From NCBI GenBank assembly GCA_015680685.1, contig MNCI01002227.1:408526-472525 (forward strand): DNA of 64,000 nucleotides, in the 5' to 3' direction. Origin of the DNA: Gnetum montanum. Lineage: Eukaryota; Streptophyta; Gnetopsida; Gnetales; Gnetaceae. A program made the position numbers and the translations under genes. Positions within the stretch are counted from its first letter, which is position 1, and each line of letters begins with the position of its first letter. Below the pieces are notes generated by a model that was given only the letters and a program-made list of their open reading frames with translations, was not told the origin of the DNA and made no database searches. Positions 43,840-55,688 of this stretch are shown here, piece after piece.

Positions 43840-45960
43840 ATGTGTTCTTCACATAGGACCAAGTATGATGAGAACACTCATAGGAGAAATGATAGGTTCT
43901 ATATTAAAGAGAATTGGAGTGAACAACCTTAAGCAAGGGTTTCATATGATCATTTTCATCCTTACTACATGCAAGGACTATGTTCAATTGGTGTAAACAA
44001 TTTGAGAGAAGATGGAGTAAGTCCTAGAACAAGGAGGACCTCAATGCATAAGACCTCCTCTAAACCTAGAAAAGATAGATCAAGGCACCATGGGGGAAGA
44101 TATAGGAGCCATGGCGATTCTCCTAGTTCTTCATCTTCCTCTTCCTCTTCAACGTCTAGTTTTGATGACGATGAACATAGGTATAGAGATAGAGCTTCAC
44201 TATGGGATCAAGGTAAAGATAGAAATCAAACCCAAGGGAAAAATCATTGACATAAAAGTGAGCATAGAAAAGATCACCATAATTAGATGAATAGAGATAT
44301 AGATTATCACCATGACATGTCTAGTACAGGTGAACCCTTGTTGGCTACTAGGGTCATGACATAGATTAGGGAGGTAGTTCAAATACACCAAAGGCATCAA
44401 AGGGTAGCTGTATCAAATGGCTTGATATGGACAACATTCCTAAATTTAGGGGAGGTTGTAATTCTAACCCACAACATCATTTACAAGTCTTTCATGATGC
44501 CTACACCTTGCAAAATATCAAACATAAGTGGCAAAAGCTTAAGCTCTTTCCTAGAACACTAGTCTACGAAGTCGAAAGTTGGTATAGATCATTCGAACTA
44601 GATTCAATCCATTGATGGTCCACAATGCTGGAACTCTTCAACGAAAAATACCAAATCAATGTAAGAGTGCCCAACCTGAGAAAAAAAATCCAAGGGTGAA
44701 AGTAAGAAAATCATGAACCCTTGGATGTGGCCTTAGATAGATACTATTATCTACTACATAGATATCCAGGCCATGATTTCTCTCAAAAAGAGTAACTTTT
44801 TCACATCATAGATGGGCTTTGCAATCAAATGAGGGAGACCATGGGATTTATGCTCAAGGTCAGTTATACAAACTAAAAGCCCATAAGATACAAAGGTTAA
44901 TCAAGTAGATACAAAAGAACAAGGAGAGCTATGTAAACAAGTGAATGTAGAGGAATATGATTGGGACCTAGGTGATCAAAAGAAGAGGGTCCATATCTAT
45001 GATGAGGAAAAAGAGGCGACTCTTGATGAAGTAATTTCACAACAAACCTTGCCAATAAAAAAGTCTATTAATGAGCTTGAAGCAAGGCTAGATAATATGT
45101 GGGAGTTGATGAATGAAAAAGTTACAACTTATGTAAAAACCATAGAGAAAGTAACGTGAAAAGAATTAAGTGACTAGGACAAGAGGAGGAAAAAGAAACA
45201 AGAAACTAGTAAAAAAACTTATTGAAAAACAAGGAAAATGGTTGTAGGTGAAGAGGTTATAGACTCAACCACAAAATATGATGATGGATGTGACATCTAC
45301 CTCCAATGGGCTATTGCCTAGTCATGTTACATCTACATGAGTATTGGGATTTTTCTTTAAATCCCAAGTTCATAAAAAACCAAATACCTAGGAAATTACC
45401 TTTTTTACAAGGTAATTATAGATAGTCCTACAACCAACTGTACTATCCTAATGGGACTTCTTACCAGCCTCAACATTATTATTAACCATAGTGGCAAAAC
45501 CCATAGTCATGGAGGAGGCCATCATCAAACTAGCACTACCCTTCCGGTTGGACTCATTTAGATATTACATTTACCCTTCCGGTTGGACTCATTCAGATAT
45601 TACATTTAAGATCATGTTTCCCAAGTTAGTTCAACTTCCTCTATCTCAAATTGCTACTACCACTCTCCCAAATATCATCAACCCACAACATCTTCTATGG
45701 GATCACCAACTCATGCCTTATCCTCCGTCACCTCCTTGACATTTTCATGCTTTCCTTCATCACATGACACCACCCACAACATAGGAAGGTTTGGCACCAA
45801 AACATCAAAGGAAGAATGCCACTTGTGTTATGAACATACATGAAAATTAGAATGCTAGTGGATCTCAACCATGACTTCAGAAACATCCTTTCTTCAAGGT
45901 GATTTCCATGTGTTAGCACAAAACTTGTAGACCTACTAGCTCATCCAAACTAGTACAAAG
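43840..45960 (+). pseudogene. E4 gag
   Basis: From ATG at 43840 (MCSSHRTKYDEN). Ser-rich DSPSSSSSSSSSTSSFDDDE at about 44112-44170; capsid core with NSNPQHHLQVFHDAYTLQNI at about 44448-44510 and KLKLFPRTLVYEVESWYRS. The frame shifts at least twice and stops are frequent. A 35-bp tandem duplication lies at 45539-45608 in the Pro/Tyr-rich linker. More decayed than E1 or E3. Confidence 0.75.
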
Positions 45961-46360
45961 CCAATCTGGTGCGTTACCCTTCCTCATCAAAATAATATCT
46001 TCTAATTATACTCAAAATCCAACAACCATCACCACTTCAACATAAGACGTAATCAATAAATCTATCACTGTGGAGAGATAGAAACCTCCATGCATCACTG
46101 TTAATAATAAAGGATGTAGTTGTGGGTTAGAAGTTCAACATCTTAACACAACCTCTATACTAATCCATCCCAAAGCTAAAGAATAAGTGTGTGAGCAAAA
46201 ATAGTTCTACACAGTAGCCACTAAACCAAAAGACACCCAGTGGCTTGGAAATGGAAGCAAAAAACCATTTAAAAGATGCATGGAACTAGCCATCCTACTT
46301 ATTAGTTTTGTCTCAACCATGAACTTAGTTGTGGTGGAGATCCCCCATTTTGAATCAAGA
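45961..46360 (+). other. E4 post-protease linker remnant
   Basis: The protease core is missing. PPCITVNNKGCSCG, then KPKDTQWLGNG and KRCMELA match the E1/E2 linker after the protease, ending near 46340 with sequence equal to the pol C-terminal tip (CGGDPPF). Confidence 0.55.
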
Positions 46361-48480
46361 GCTAATAAGTGCTTTTTCACTTTTTTGTTTTACACCGTCC
46401 TTAATACATTTTCTCTTTCTTAAATATTTTACACTTTCTTCTATATTTAACTTTATTTGGTTTGGATTTATTTTATGTTTTTATTATGTTTTATTCTTCT
46501 TCTTTATTATTTCTAGGACTAAAGTGCAACTACAACTGTCAATTGATGGTGGTTTGTACTCTAATGTTATTTGATTGCTAATGTTTGGATTCTATCTTTA
46601 GATTTTGATGTTAACAACTAAGACATGGCTTCTTTTTCATGATAATAGGTAGTGAGTCCACATCATCCACCCATCCACAAAACTCTATTGGGTTTCCTTG
46701 TGTTGGAAATAGGTGATCCCTTCTTAAATGAAACTATTAATGAACTTGTCACCTTGGTGGTTTCCAAAATTGGGAAGGATTAAAATGGATAGAAAAGGAT
46801 GTGACTTCAAGGTGATTTTATGCTCTTTGTACTTGCCTACCCTCTTAGGTACATGAGTGTTCTCATGGATTTCTCACCATTTCGCTGTCAACCAATAAAT
46901 AGGAAGCTAAAGTCTTTGCATGGTGTGGTTTCCATTCAAACAATTTCAAAATAAAATAAAATAATAATAATGGGAATTCAAAGCACACCCCTTGGATAAA
47001 ATAATGGGCTACAATCATTAGTTATGGTACTAGAAAGACATGTTACCCATGCCTAAAGGTCCCTTCTAACTAAGGTCCATCTCACTTCCTACTTCTCTTT
47101 TCTTCTTTTTAAGGAATGATGATTGATTTGTGGGGATATTCTTATGCCTTAAGTGGGTGGATTGGTCTTGGAGTGTAAATGTGAAGTCACTAAAAGTAGT
47201 TGGTTTTAATTCAGACTAAGGAAGGACATTATTGGATCCTATTAATGACAAAATCCACAAGGGACTTCATGTGATCATAATATGAGACTCCATTTCACTC
47301 TCCACCTCATCCATCTTTGCTTTCCATATCTCACCTCACTACCTATTTTCATGTTCTATTCAGTGTCTTAGTTTGATGTGTCTAAATTTTTAGATAGTCT
47401 CTTTGGTGATTCAATCCTTAACTTACCATAACCAATAGTCACCCATGGGGCCCAAGGATTCCTTGGTTTGAGGGCATGCAAGGGCATTAAGGGCATGAGC
47501 CTGCTATGGGGAGGACCCACTTGCATACTCCTTGGTTCAATTAGTTAAGTTCCTTATTCCTTAGGCATTTGTGAATTCAAGTCTTTTGTGCTCCACATTG
47601 GTTACGTCTAGTTGTGTGCTCCTTCATGGCATATCTTAATCATTCTTCCACTAAAAATCTCCTTTTTTGAGCATTATCTAGCTCTCTTCATGCATTTCAT
47701 TATGTTCTAGGCTTTTTAGGATTCAATTTCATGTGAAAACTCTTCATTTTTCCTTTAATTTTCAAAGTTGAAAATTATATATTTTTGCTACGTTGATGGG
47801 ATCTCATTGATGCAGACGGCTACATCGACACAATCCCATTGATAGGATCCCATCAACACAACACAAAGATCCTATAAATATAGTGCTACACTTTGAAAAT
47901 TTTTTCACTTACCTTCAAATGCAAGAGAATGTTTTGTAATTTTTTAGAGCCTAGAACCTTCCAGAGCCCATATCTTTCACATCTCTTATCTAATTAACCT
48001 CATTTTTCATTCTTGTAGCTATTAGAGGTAAGCTCTATGTTGTGGGGGCCACAAACCTTAGGTTTTTTTATGAGAAATTTTTTAATTTTTTCTAACTCCT
48101 ACAGGGTTTAGCTAATAAAGTATTATTAAAATCACTAATTTAAGAAAGTTAAACCTTTCCAACAAACTCTGGTAGATATTAAATTGAAATAATAATAAAA
48201 TAATATTAAAATAATCAAAGCTATCATGATCACAACTTAGCCAAGTGTAACTAATCCAAGAGATAGGGTACTTAAATGTTATAAAGTTACACATCAAATG
48301 ATAATCCTTGATCATGTTGTGATTATAGATGACACTAAGACCTAAATGCATGTAGGAAGGAGGATAATCTCAACTAAGGAATAAGCAGTCTAGAACTAGA
48401 AAGGGCTAACAAGAACAACCCTAGGAGTAGGCAATAAAAACTGATGCAATGGGACCCTTTTGAGAGGAGCTCGAAGTGGA
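46361..48480 (+). other. E4 spacer, including a U3-like block
   Basis: Shared with E1: 3' splice site ending at 46648, CAAAGCACACCCCTTGGAT at about 46979, and purine block ATGGGGAGGACCCACTTGC at about 47506. A segment at 47786-47895 resembles the E4 LTR U3 plus a TATA box. The rest is AT-rich without a gene. Confidence 0.55.
47786..47895 (+). promoter_or_regulatory. Internal U3-like promoter block in E4
   Basis: GCTACGTTGATGGGATCTCA aligns with GGCTACATTAATAGGATCTC of the 3' LTR start. It is followed by GATGGGATC/GATCCCATC inverted motifs and CCTATAAATATAG. No LTR end was found within 900 bp downstream. Confidence 0.5.
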
Positions 48481-51130
48481 ATCTATTTGTTAAATTCTCC
48501 AAGCTAAAATAGAGCAATCCCGCTAAGATGAGGCACCAGGACTAAGGCCAAACCTTGAGGTCACATTGACAGATGCCTACCTTAGGAAAATTTATCCTAG
48601 GAATATCCATGTGGCTAATCATCACCTCTAGTGGGGTGTGGCACATGGAAGAGACCTATCTCTTCTAGAATAACAAGCAACTAGACATCATTATGAAGAT
48701 CAAGGACATAAGTGTGTCCTACTTGGTGAAGGCNGTGAAGATCAAGGACATAAGTGTGTCCTACTTGGTGAAGGCCATCTCTATGGCCTTTGGCTTGCCT
48801 AAAACTAGGACTAATATAGCAAAAATCTCTACACAAGCAGACCTAGAGGTCAAAAAGGAGTGGGTCTAGTGGTGCTATAGAGTGAACTACAAGGAGTATG
48901 GTGCACTTACCATAATAGAACATGCATACTTTAAGATAGAATCCTATTACCTTAATCTGATGAAAAGGCCCAACAAGGTGACTACCTTCTCTGCCTCTGC
49001 ATTCATCACTTTGAGCAAAAAATTCCCTTCAACCTTCCACAACTGACCTATTTGAAGATAGAGAAGTAGTTCAAAGAAAACAAACATGGAAGGAAGGCAC
49101 TCCCCTTTCCATGTCTCATGTGAAAATTATGCAAAAGGGGAGGGATAACCTGCTACACCAATGACACATTGAGACATTCTCCTACCTCCTCTTGGGTGGA
49201 AATGATGAAGTACAAGGTCCCTACCATGACCAAGAAAGAGGAGCAACCACCACCATCACCCACTCATGAAACAACATCGAAGGCACGTGTTGCTATGGAG
49301 TGCATGCAAAAGCTCCAAGAATAACTCTTACAATAGCAACAAGTAGGTTTGACTAATGACCCATTTGTCTACTAACTAGCCTTGAGCCATATGAATGAGG
49401 TAACTCATATAATAAGCTCATTCAAGGACAAGGCATCAACTTTCTCTATCCAAAAAATGTTGACATCCGCATGCACAAATGCTAGTGCTCAAGAGATAAT
49501 GGTGTCCATTTGAAGATAACAATAGTTTCCAAAGATCTTTGAAAATGCTGCTACCATCTCGGTGCCCTTAGAGGAGGGTGATGGGGCAACTATCTTAGTG
49601 ATGCAACATCAAGGATAGGAAATAATGACCGAGGTGGTGGTAGATAGAGTGGGCAAGGCCCTAAATGTTCCTACAACATTTGCAATGGATAGTGCCATAC
49701 TTAGAGATGTGCAGCTATTTGGAGGAATGATCAGTGAGAGATTCAACTTGGCCCAGCATGAGGAGGTGTTGGAACAATTGGTGGAAACCTAGCAACCAAT
49801 TCTAAAGGTCTTTGACCTTCTAGATGACATTATTGCTACCCAGTTGACACTATTGAAGGAAAGGAGTAAGTGCATCATTGCTAAGGCTCAACTTGAAATA
49901 GCCAGAACTAAGAATCAGTGTTTGGTTGTGAAGGTTGCTAAACTTAGAGCCTGTTTTGCTAATCCCATTGTACTTAGCTAAGCAATGACCAAGGATGAAG
50001 CTTTTTAGTAACTTTAGTCTAAAATTCAACTAGCTGAGTATGAAAAGGAGTTGGCAATCTTTTACTAGCCCTTAGTTACTGCCACTACCTATAACATTCA
50101 GAAGGACCTGTTGGAGGTTTGCCAAGAGAATGTATATCTGACTAAGGATAATCATCACTTACATATTATTGAGGTCCAAAAGATAAAAATGGTTGAATAT
50201 ATGAGACAATTGTAGGAGCAACTTGCCATGATGACATTGGACTTGAGGAGGTTAGCAGCAGAGAATCTTAATCTCTTGATGGAGAAGGTTTGTGTCCTTC
50301 ACTAGAGATTTGTAATCAAAATCATTACCTGGAAGAATGAGGCCCTAAAATTTGAATGGATTAAGAACCACCACAAGGAATAGGTTTGTTTACATAAGGA
50401 GATAAATGAAAAAGAAATCAAACTGATGAAGGCAAAGGTGAATGAGGCCCTCCAACTAGGAGATGATGTGTGGTAGCCTAGCCTATCTTTGGTGGGTTGA
50501 ATGCATGCAACAAAGTTGAAATCCACCTCAAGGAGCTATAGATTAAGAATATGATCAACTACATGGAGCTTGCCAACCTCCACTATGCAAACTTGGCAAT
50601 GTTGACTGCTGAAAGGTTAAGTTAAAATTTGGAAAAGCAAGTGGCTAGCTCGTACTTGATGTACAAGGCTAAGTTCAAGCACCATAAGGAGACCAAGCAA
50701 AAGCTTGAAATGATAGATGCTAAAGTTGATGTTCTAAGGTAGTGCTTCACTGATCAGAGATCCACAACTGAGAACCTAGCCAAAATGTTGAATGACTACC
50801 AAAAGATGTAGAACATTGTCAAAGCGTTTGACATTAAAAAAAAATAATTTGCAACTTGGTTTGTCAATGTGAAGGAGTTATTCTCTACAATTCCTTGTTC
50901 TTGGGATGTTTCCATAGTGACCCACATTGGTGATGTTGTGTGGACCATGTATGATCCTAGGAGTAAGTAGGAGAAGATGAAAGCATTGCTGGATGGATTT
51001 CATCTTCCACCAAAAGTCATAGTTGTTGGTAAATAGCCATAATTGTAACCACAACCATAATAGTTGTGTGCACCAAAGGTAAGAGAAGGTCCTTTGGCAC
51101 CTCAAGAACCTTCATCGCCTGGGATCATCT
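48481..51130 (+). pseudogene. E4 ORF3: coiled-coil protein of unknown function
   Basis: A decayed sense ORF of about 870 codons, homologous to E2 ORF3. N-terminal KIKDISVSYLVKAISMAFGL equals the E2 VNIEGVSISYSVKVIAKALN block. After a Pro/Gln-rich linker come ISERFNLAQHEEVLEQLVE, LKERSKCIIAKAQLEIARTK and further charged heptad-like helices to about 50880, ending near KKKxFATWFVNVKELFST (E2: VAWYVKS). No membrane segment seen. Many in-frame TAG codons and frame changes. An assembly N at 48734 lies in the N-terminal domain. Confidence 0.7.
48694..48775 (+). repeat. 40-bp direct repeat around an assembly gap
   Basis: The 40 bases 48694-48733 recur exactly at 48736-48775, separated by the undetermined base N (48734) and one G. 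Probably an assembly join artefact. Confidence 0.8.
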
Positions 51131-51361
51131 AATTTTCTTCCTTATCTTTAATTTGTCAAAGGAGTTGCACTATCATTTTTTGTCATGAATACCAAATTTT
51201 TTAATGATTGTAAATTTGTACACTTGGACACTTAGTATTTGTTTGTGTTTTTTTATGTGTCAGTAATTAGTTAATAATCCCATACATTCCCAAAATTTTC
51301 TAAGAAACTTTTTCCTCCTTTTGTTCACTCAAGGATGAGTTTTCATTTAGTCATGGGGGTA

Positions 51362-52229
51362 TGATGAGTCATCGTTCTTAGGCTACATTAATAGGATCTC
51401 ATCGACGCGATCATGTTGATCCAAGGTTTGACACATTGATGCATACACATCGACACAATGTCTTCTATTGCCTATATAAATGCGTGCTCCATTTGCATTT
51501 ATGACATTGTGAAGTTAGTAATGTAGCTAGGTTCTTATAGTTTGATTTCATAACACTTAGAATATTTTCTAAGTGCCCATAGTAGGAGTTGAGAAGTGTA
51601 TGGATCTTTATTCAAGCATTGATGTACTGGGACACTTCAGTGTGAGTGACAACAAAGATGAGCTTTTTTAATAAACCTTGCAGCACTTGGAATAGCATAG
51701 ATATACTTTCCATGCAATTTTACTTTACATGTATTTAGTTAATATTTACATTTCATGTGCTTAGTTAATATTTACATTTCCATGCATGTTAATGAACTAG
51801 CAAAATGAGCCCAACCAATTTCAAGCATAAACATGTATTTGCTTGTTAATCCCAGTAGTGTTATTGCTTAGTTTGCCAGTAGCATAACACTTAGTAATCC
51901 TAGTTGTGAATATGTCGGTTTAAAATGTGTATGACAAGATGGGAATGGACACTCATTGCCTATAGGATAGTTTTGCATTTATCTTTCTATTGTTAATTAT
52001 GTTAAATAGTTAATTTCTTTATTATCGTTAGGAGTAGCATAAAACCAAAACAACATCAACAATCATATGCCTCACTTTGGACTAAATCATATGTGATAAA
52101 GCTACCACTAGTCCAATCATGCTTAATGATCTAGATTCATAACTAGTCCCATCCATGGAATTTAATCAAATCATGCATCAACACTTATGATTCATATGGT
52201 TGGGTGTAGTGAGTACCCGCTACTCATCA
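51362..52229 (+). repeat. E4 3' LTR
   Basis: 868 bp, TGATGAGTCATCG to CTACTCATCA, preceded by ATGGGGGTA. TATATAAAT at 51473-51481. U3 carries ATCGACGCGATC and TTGATGCAT type motifs in place of the GATATC array. Confidence 0.9.
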
Positions 52230-52234
52230 ATCAT

Positions 52235-52980
52235 GATGGTTCTCTCAAACCTATATATACTTTTTGTTCTTCTATTCAAAATGTGTAACACACAAAATAG
52301 GTCATTTGGAGTAAGTTAAAGTCATTTTATACACATAAGGTTTATACTAAGATATTTTCATTACAAACATTGTAGATAATCAAGTCTTTATGGTGTATTA
52401 AAAATCAGTAACTATGTGATTAATATAAATTAACATAATTAGTCTTTTGTTTCCTTAGACTTTGTCACCATTGTGTTACTAGACTTAACATTGTATTAAA
52501 GCAGGTATATGTTGACATAATCTATCAATATTGTGAAGTAAATATGATGATAGAATTATTAGTATTATTTAATGGAATTATAAGTATAAAAACAAAATTG
52601 TTAACCTTCATTTTTAAGTTGAAAAATCGTGTAGAAATTATAAAGCTTATTCCATAAGCAAAGAACCATTGCTAATTGCTAAGGCATGGTTGAATCTTAG
52701 TCTTTCTACCCTTACATAATCACTAGTATGTGTTAAAATACTTAATTTATTAGAATATCAACATTTCTATCAAACTGTTATGCAAAAATAGGTTTTACAA
52801 TTTTAAGTTTGTTTGCAAAAATGATTAGTTATTGTAAGTTATTGATGTAGTTAGAATATAGATTTGAGATGCATAATAGCTATAAAATAGTTAAAATAAG
52901 TTGTGTAGCTCTAATGGTTGATGTTATATTGCTTTTATTGATGAACCCTACTTTTTTTATAGGTTGTATATCAAATTTTA
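52235..52980. other. AT-rich intergenic DNA
   Basis: Right flank of E4. No gene or repeat recognised. Confidence 0.4.
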
Positions 52981-54790
52981 CTAAAATGGTTCACAATGGA
53001 AGAGGACAGGAACAATGGTAGAGTTTAGTCAAGAAAGCATAATGCAAAGTTACCCACTCCATAGTCCTCTAGGCATGACTTATTCCAAACATATTGACTA
53101 TCACAACCACAAACATTGTCATCATTATAAAGGAAAGATTAGAAAAATACACATGATGAAGCCTCCTTTTTAGTAGCAAAGGACACTAAGAAAAAGATTA
53201 AGCTTTACTCTCTTATCATTACCTACTATGATGTTGTGGCAAATAAAACACAAAGTTTTGATATGCTTTTGTCAAAGGATGAGTACATTAGATACCTAGC
53301 CCCCAAAGTTAGTATTTAATACATTTAGTTTGTTCATAATCTTGCCACATGGTTAGTTGAAGTAGGTTTTTTTTGTTGAATTGAAGAGGTCTAGGTTAGT
53401 ATCATTCATGGAGTTCATGGTGTTGAAGGATTAGCTATTGGTAGAAAAAATTATTAGAACTTATAACAATGGCTAGTTCATCTTCCAATTAAGGGATACC
53501 TTGTGGTTTGCTAGAATATAAAAGAAATTCTTACAATTATGTTTTTAGACAATGAAAAAAAACTTCTTTAAAGGAGGTCATGTTCTTAAGGCATCAGTTG
53601 TTGGAATGCTTCATCATAAAAAATAGTGGGAAAAGGCGTGTACCATTTCCATTGCTTGAATTCTTATTTCCTAGCTAAACATGTCATGTTCTATCTTGAC
53701 AAACACCATTGCTTACCATATTATTGTAAATAATCAGAAGAATGTAATCTCATAATCTCTATTAAATTTTCTTTATGCCATGATGAAGGACAAGAATAAG
53801 GAGTTGATTTCGTGACTATTTCTTAAAGACTTCTCTAAATATGATAAGATCATCATAGAGATTCCTTCAATAAAATAGTCTATTGAAATACAAGTTGAAG
53901 GATGGGACACACTTGCATTTGATTTTTTGATCCAATTCATGGTAAGGTTAATTATGCATCACTACAGCTTCAAAAGTAAATTTGGTTATTATGAAGCAAC
54001 AATAAATTTTTTTAGGAGTTGAATAGAGAAGAGCTCTATGAAGGAAATGTTATACAACGAGGCAGAATGGAAAGATATGAAAAGGTTGATGGAGGTAAAT
54101 TTCCATCCATTATTAGAGAAATTGTGAAAAAAGATAGTAGAAGCTTGTCAAAGTATTAGTCTATTGTAATGAGTAATGATTTGGTGTATCATTTGATAAT
54201 TTGAAATTAAAATGTAACATGAGATTACTTTAAAACTAGAGCCTACGATATCATGTTGAAAAAAAATAAGTAGGCTTTTGATATTGTTCTAATAGAAAAT
54301 GAGGCTTTAAATAAAGATTTGAAAGAAACCTATGAATATAAAGAAAAATATGCTATAGATTTTAAAAAATATAATAAGGAGTTAAACAATGCCCTTAGGA
54401 TTACTAAGAAATAAGCCATTGAATTAGAAGAACTCAAGGAAGAAATAATGTTGGTTAAAGTTCTAATTTTGAACTTGCAAATGGAGTTTAAAAGTTAATG
54501 GTAAATATGATGGATTTGAAGGTAGACAAGTTTATGATGTAGTGAAAGAACTTCAAACTTCAAGAAGAGCTAAAAACCATGTAGAAGTGGATTGTTGATC
54601 TTACTAAGAAAAACAATGCTATAATGAGACATATGATTAGGAAAGAAAAAGATCAAACAACATGGTGCATAGCCTACAAGAACATATTGTTATTGATGTA
54701 TTTGTAGCTCATTCTAAGGGATTATTAGCTTTTGTTCTAAACTAGGGCTATGAGTTACCACCTATTTTCACTATGTATTTACTGTTACTT
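52981..54790 (+). pseudogene. ORF3-like relic, plus strand
   Basis: A decayed sense reading region. Recognisable pieces: SFDMLLSKDEYIRYLAPKVS (about 53255-53315), VEGWDTLAFDFLIQFMV, then a heptad-rich stretch ALNKDLKETYEYKEKY, FKKYNKELNNALRITKK (about 54308-54412) and a tail EKDQTTWCIAYKN resembling the W-(F/Y)-V tail of E2 and E4 ORF3. Stops are mostly TAG/TAA. Its own LTRs are not seen. Homology to ORF3 is tentative. Confidence 0.5.
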
Positions 54791-54874
54791 TTGGTGATGC
54801 ATATTGAAATTAGAAATGAGTTTATCAACAAGTCTTCTATCCTAAGGTCATGAGGTCCTACAATAGATGTCCTA

Positions 54875-55688
54875 CTAATGAGCAGCAAAGTAAACCCTAT
54901 AATCAACTATAAAAATCACAAGTATTCACATGTAATCTAGTTGAATTCTATGGATTAGAACTAGTATAGTTGTCTAGATAGCTAGGTGTTAAATCATTGG
55001 TCACTATCTTTTCAATCATATTTATGCATGGTTAGTTTGGTTAAGTGTGATAAGGGCATATGATAGTGATGTTGTATAACTATGACTAAATTAAATGAAA
55101 ACATAAAAATTAATTAATTAATTAATCTAACTAATAACAAGAAGATTAATCCTACATTAGCCTAATGACGATGAGTATTTATTTTCAATTTGATATACAA
55201 ATTTTGAGCTCATGTACCTACTACCAGGATTACCAAGCATTATGCTACTAGACAAACCAAGTAATCACACTACTAGGATTACCAAGTGAATATGTGTTTA
55301 TGCTTGAAATTGGTCATGCTCATTTCACTAATGATTAATATGCATGAAATTATAAATATTAAATAACTTGCATAGAAAATAAGTTACATTGAAAGTAAAT
55401 TTTATTCTAAGTCAAAGTGTTACAATGAATTTAAATTAATCTCAATCCTATTACTAGTCATGGATTGCATTCACTAGATAACTTAAATTCATGTTTCAGT
55501 CATTTGTTAATCATTTATCAAGACTAAAATAACAAATTGATAGATTTTTAGTGTATTACTAACTAAACAGTTTCATAAATGTAATCAATGTGTACATTCA
55601 TATAGGCATTTATTATGCTTGCATCAACACTACTGCATTAATGAAGAAAATCATATGTTGATGTAATCAACAAAATAAAGACTTATTA
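54875..55688 (-). repeat. E5 LTR, reverse orientation
   Basis: The minus strand contains TTGGTAATCCTAGTAGTGTG and CTTGGTAATCCTGGTAGTAG, as in the U5 of E2/E4. It ends GCTGCTCATTA at 54875. The right edge abuts a decayed PPT (TATTCCTATGAC in place of TACCCCCATGAC). 814 bp. Confidence 0.75.

Larger units (their letters stand above)
42869..52229 (+). mobile_element. E4: pol-less gypsy-type element with ORF3
   Basis: 9.4 kb. LTRs at 42869-about 43735 and 51362-52229; ATCAT at 42864-42868 and 52230-52234 is a perfect target duplication. Internal order: gag, post-protease linker, spacer with 3' splice site and purine block, ORF3, PPT (ATGGGGGTA), LTR. Protease core, RT, RNase H and integrase are all absent. 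Its LTR is a different family from E1/E3 but has the same ends. Confidence 0.88.
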
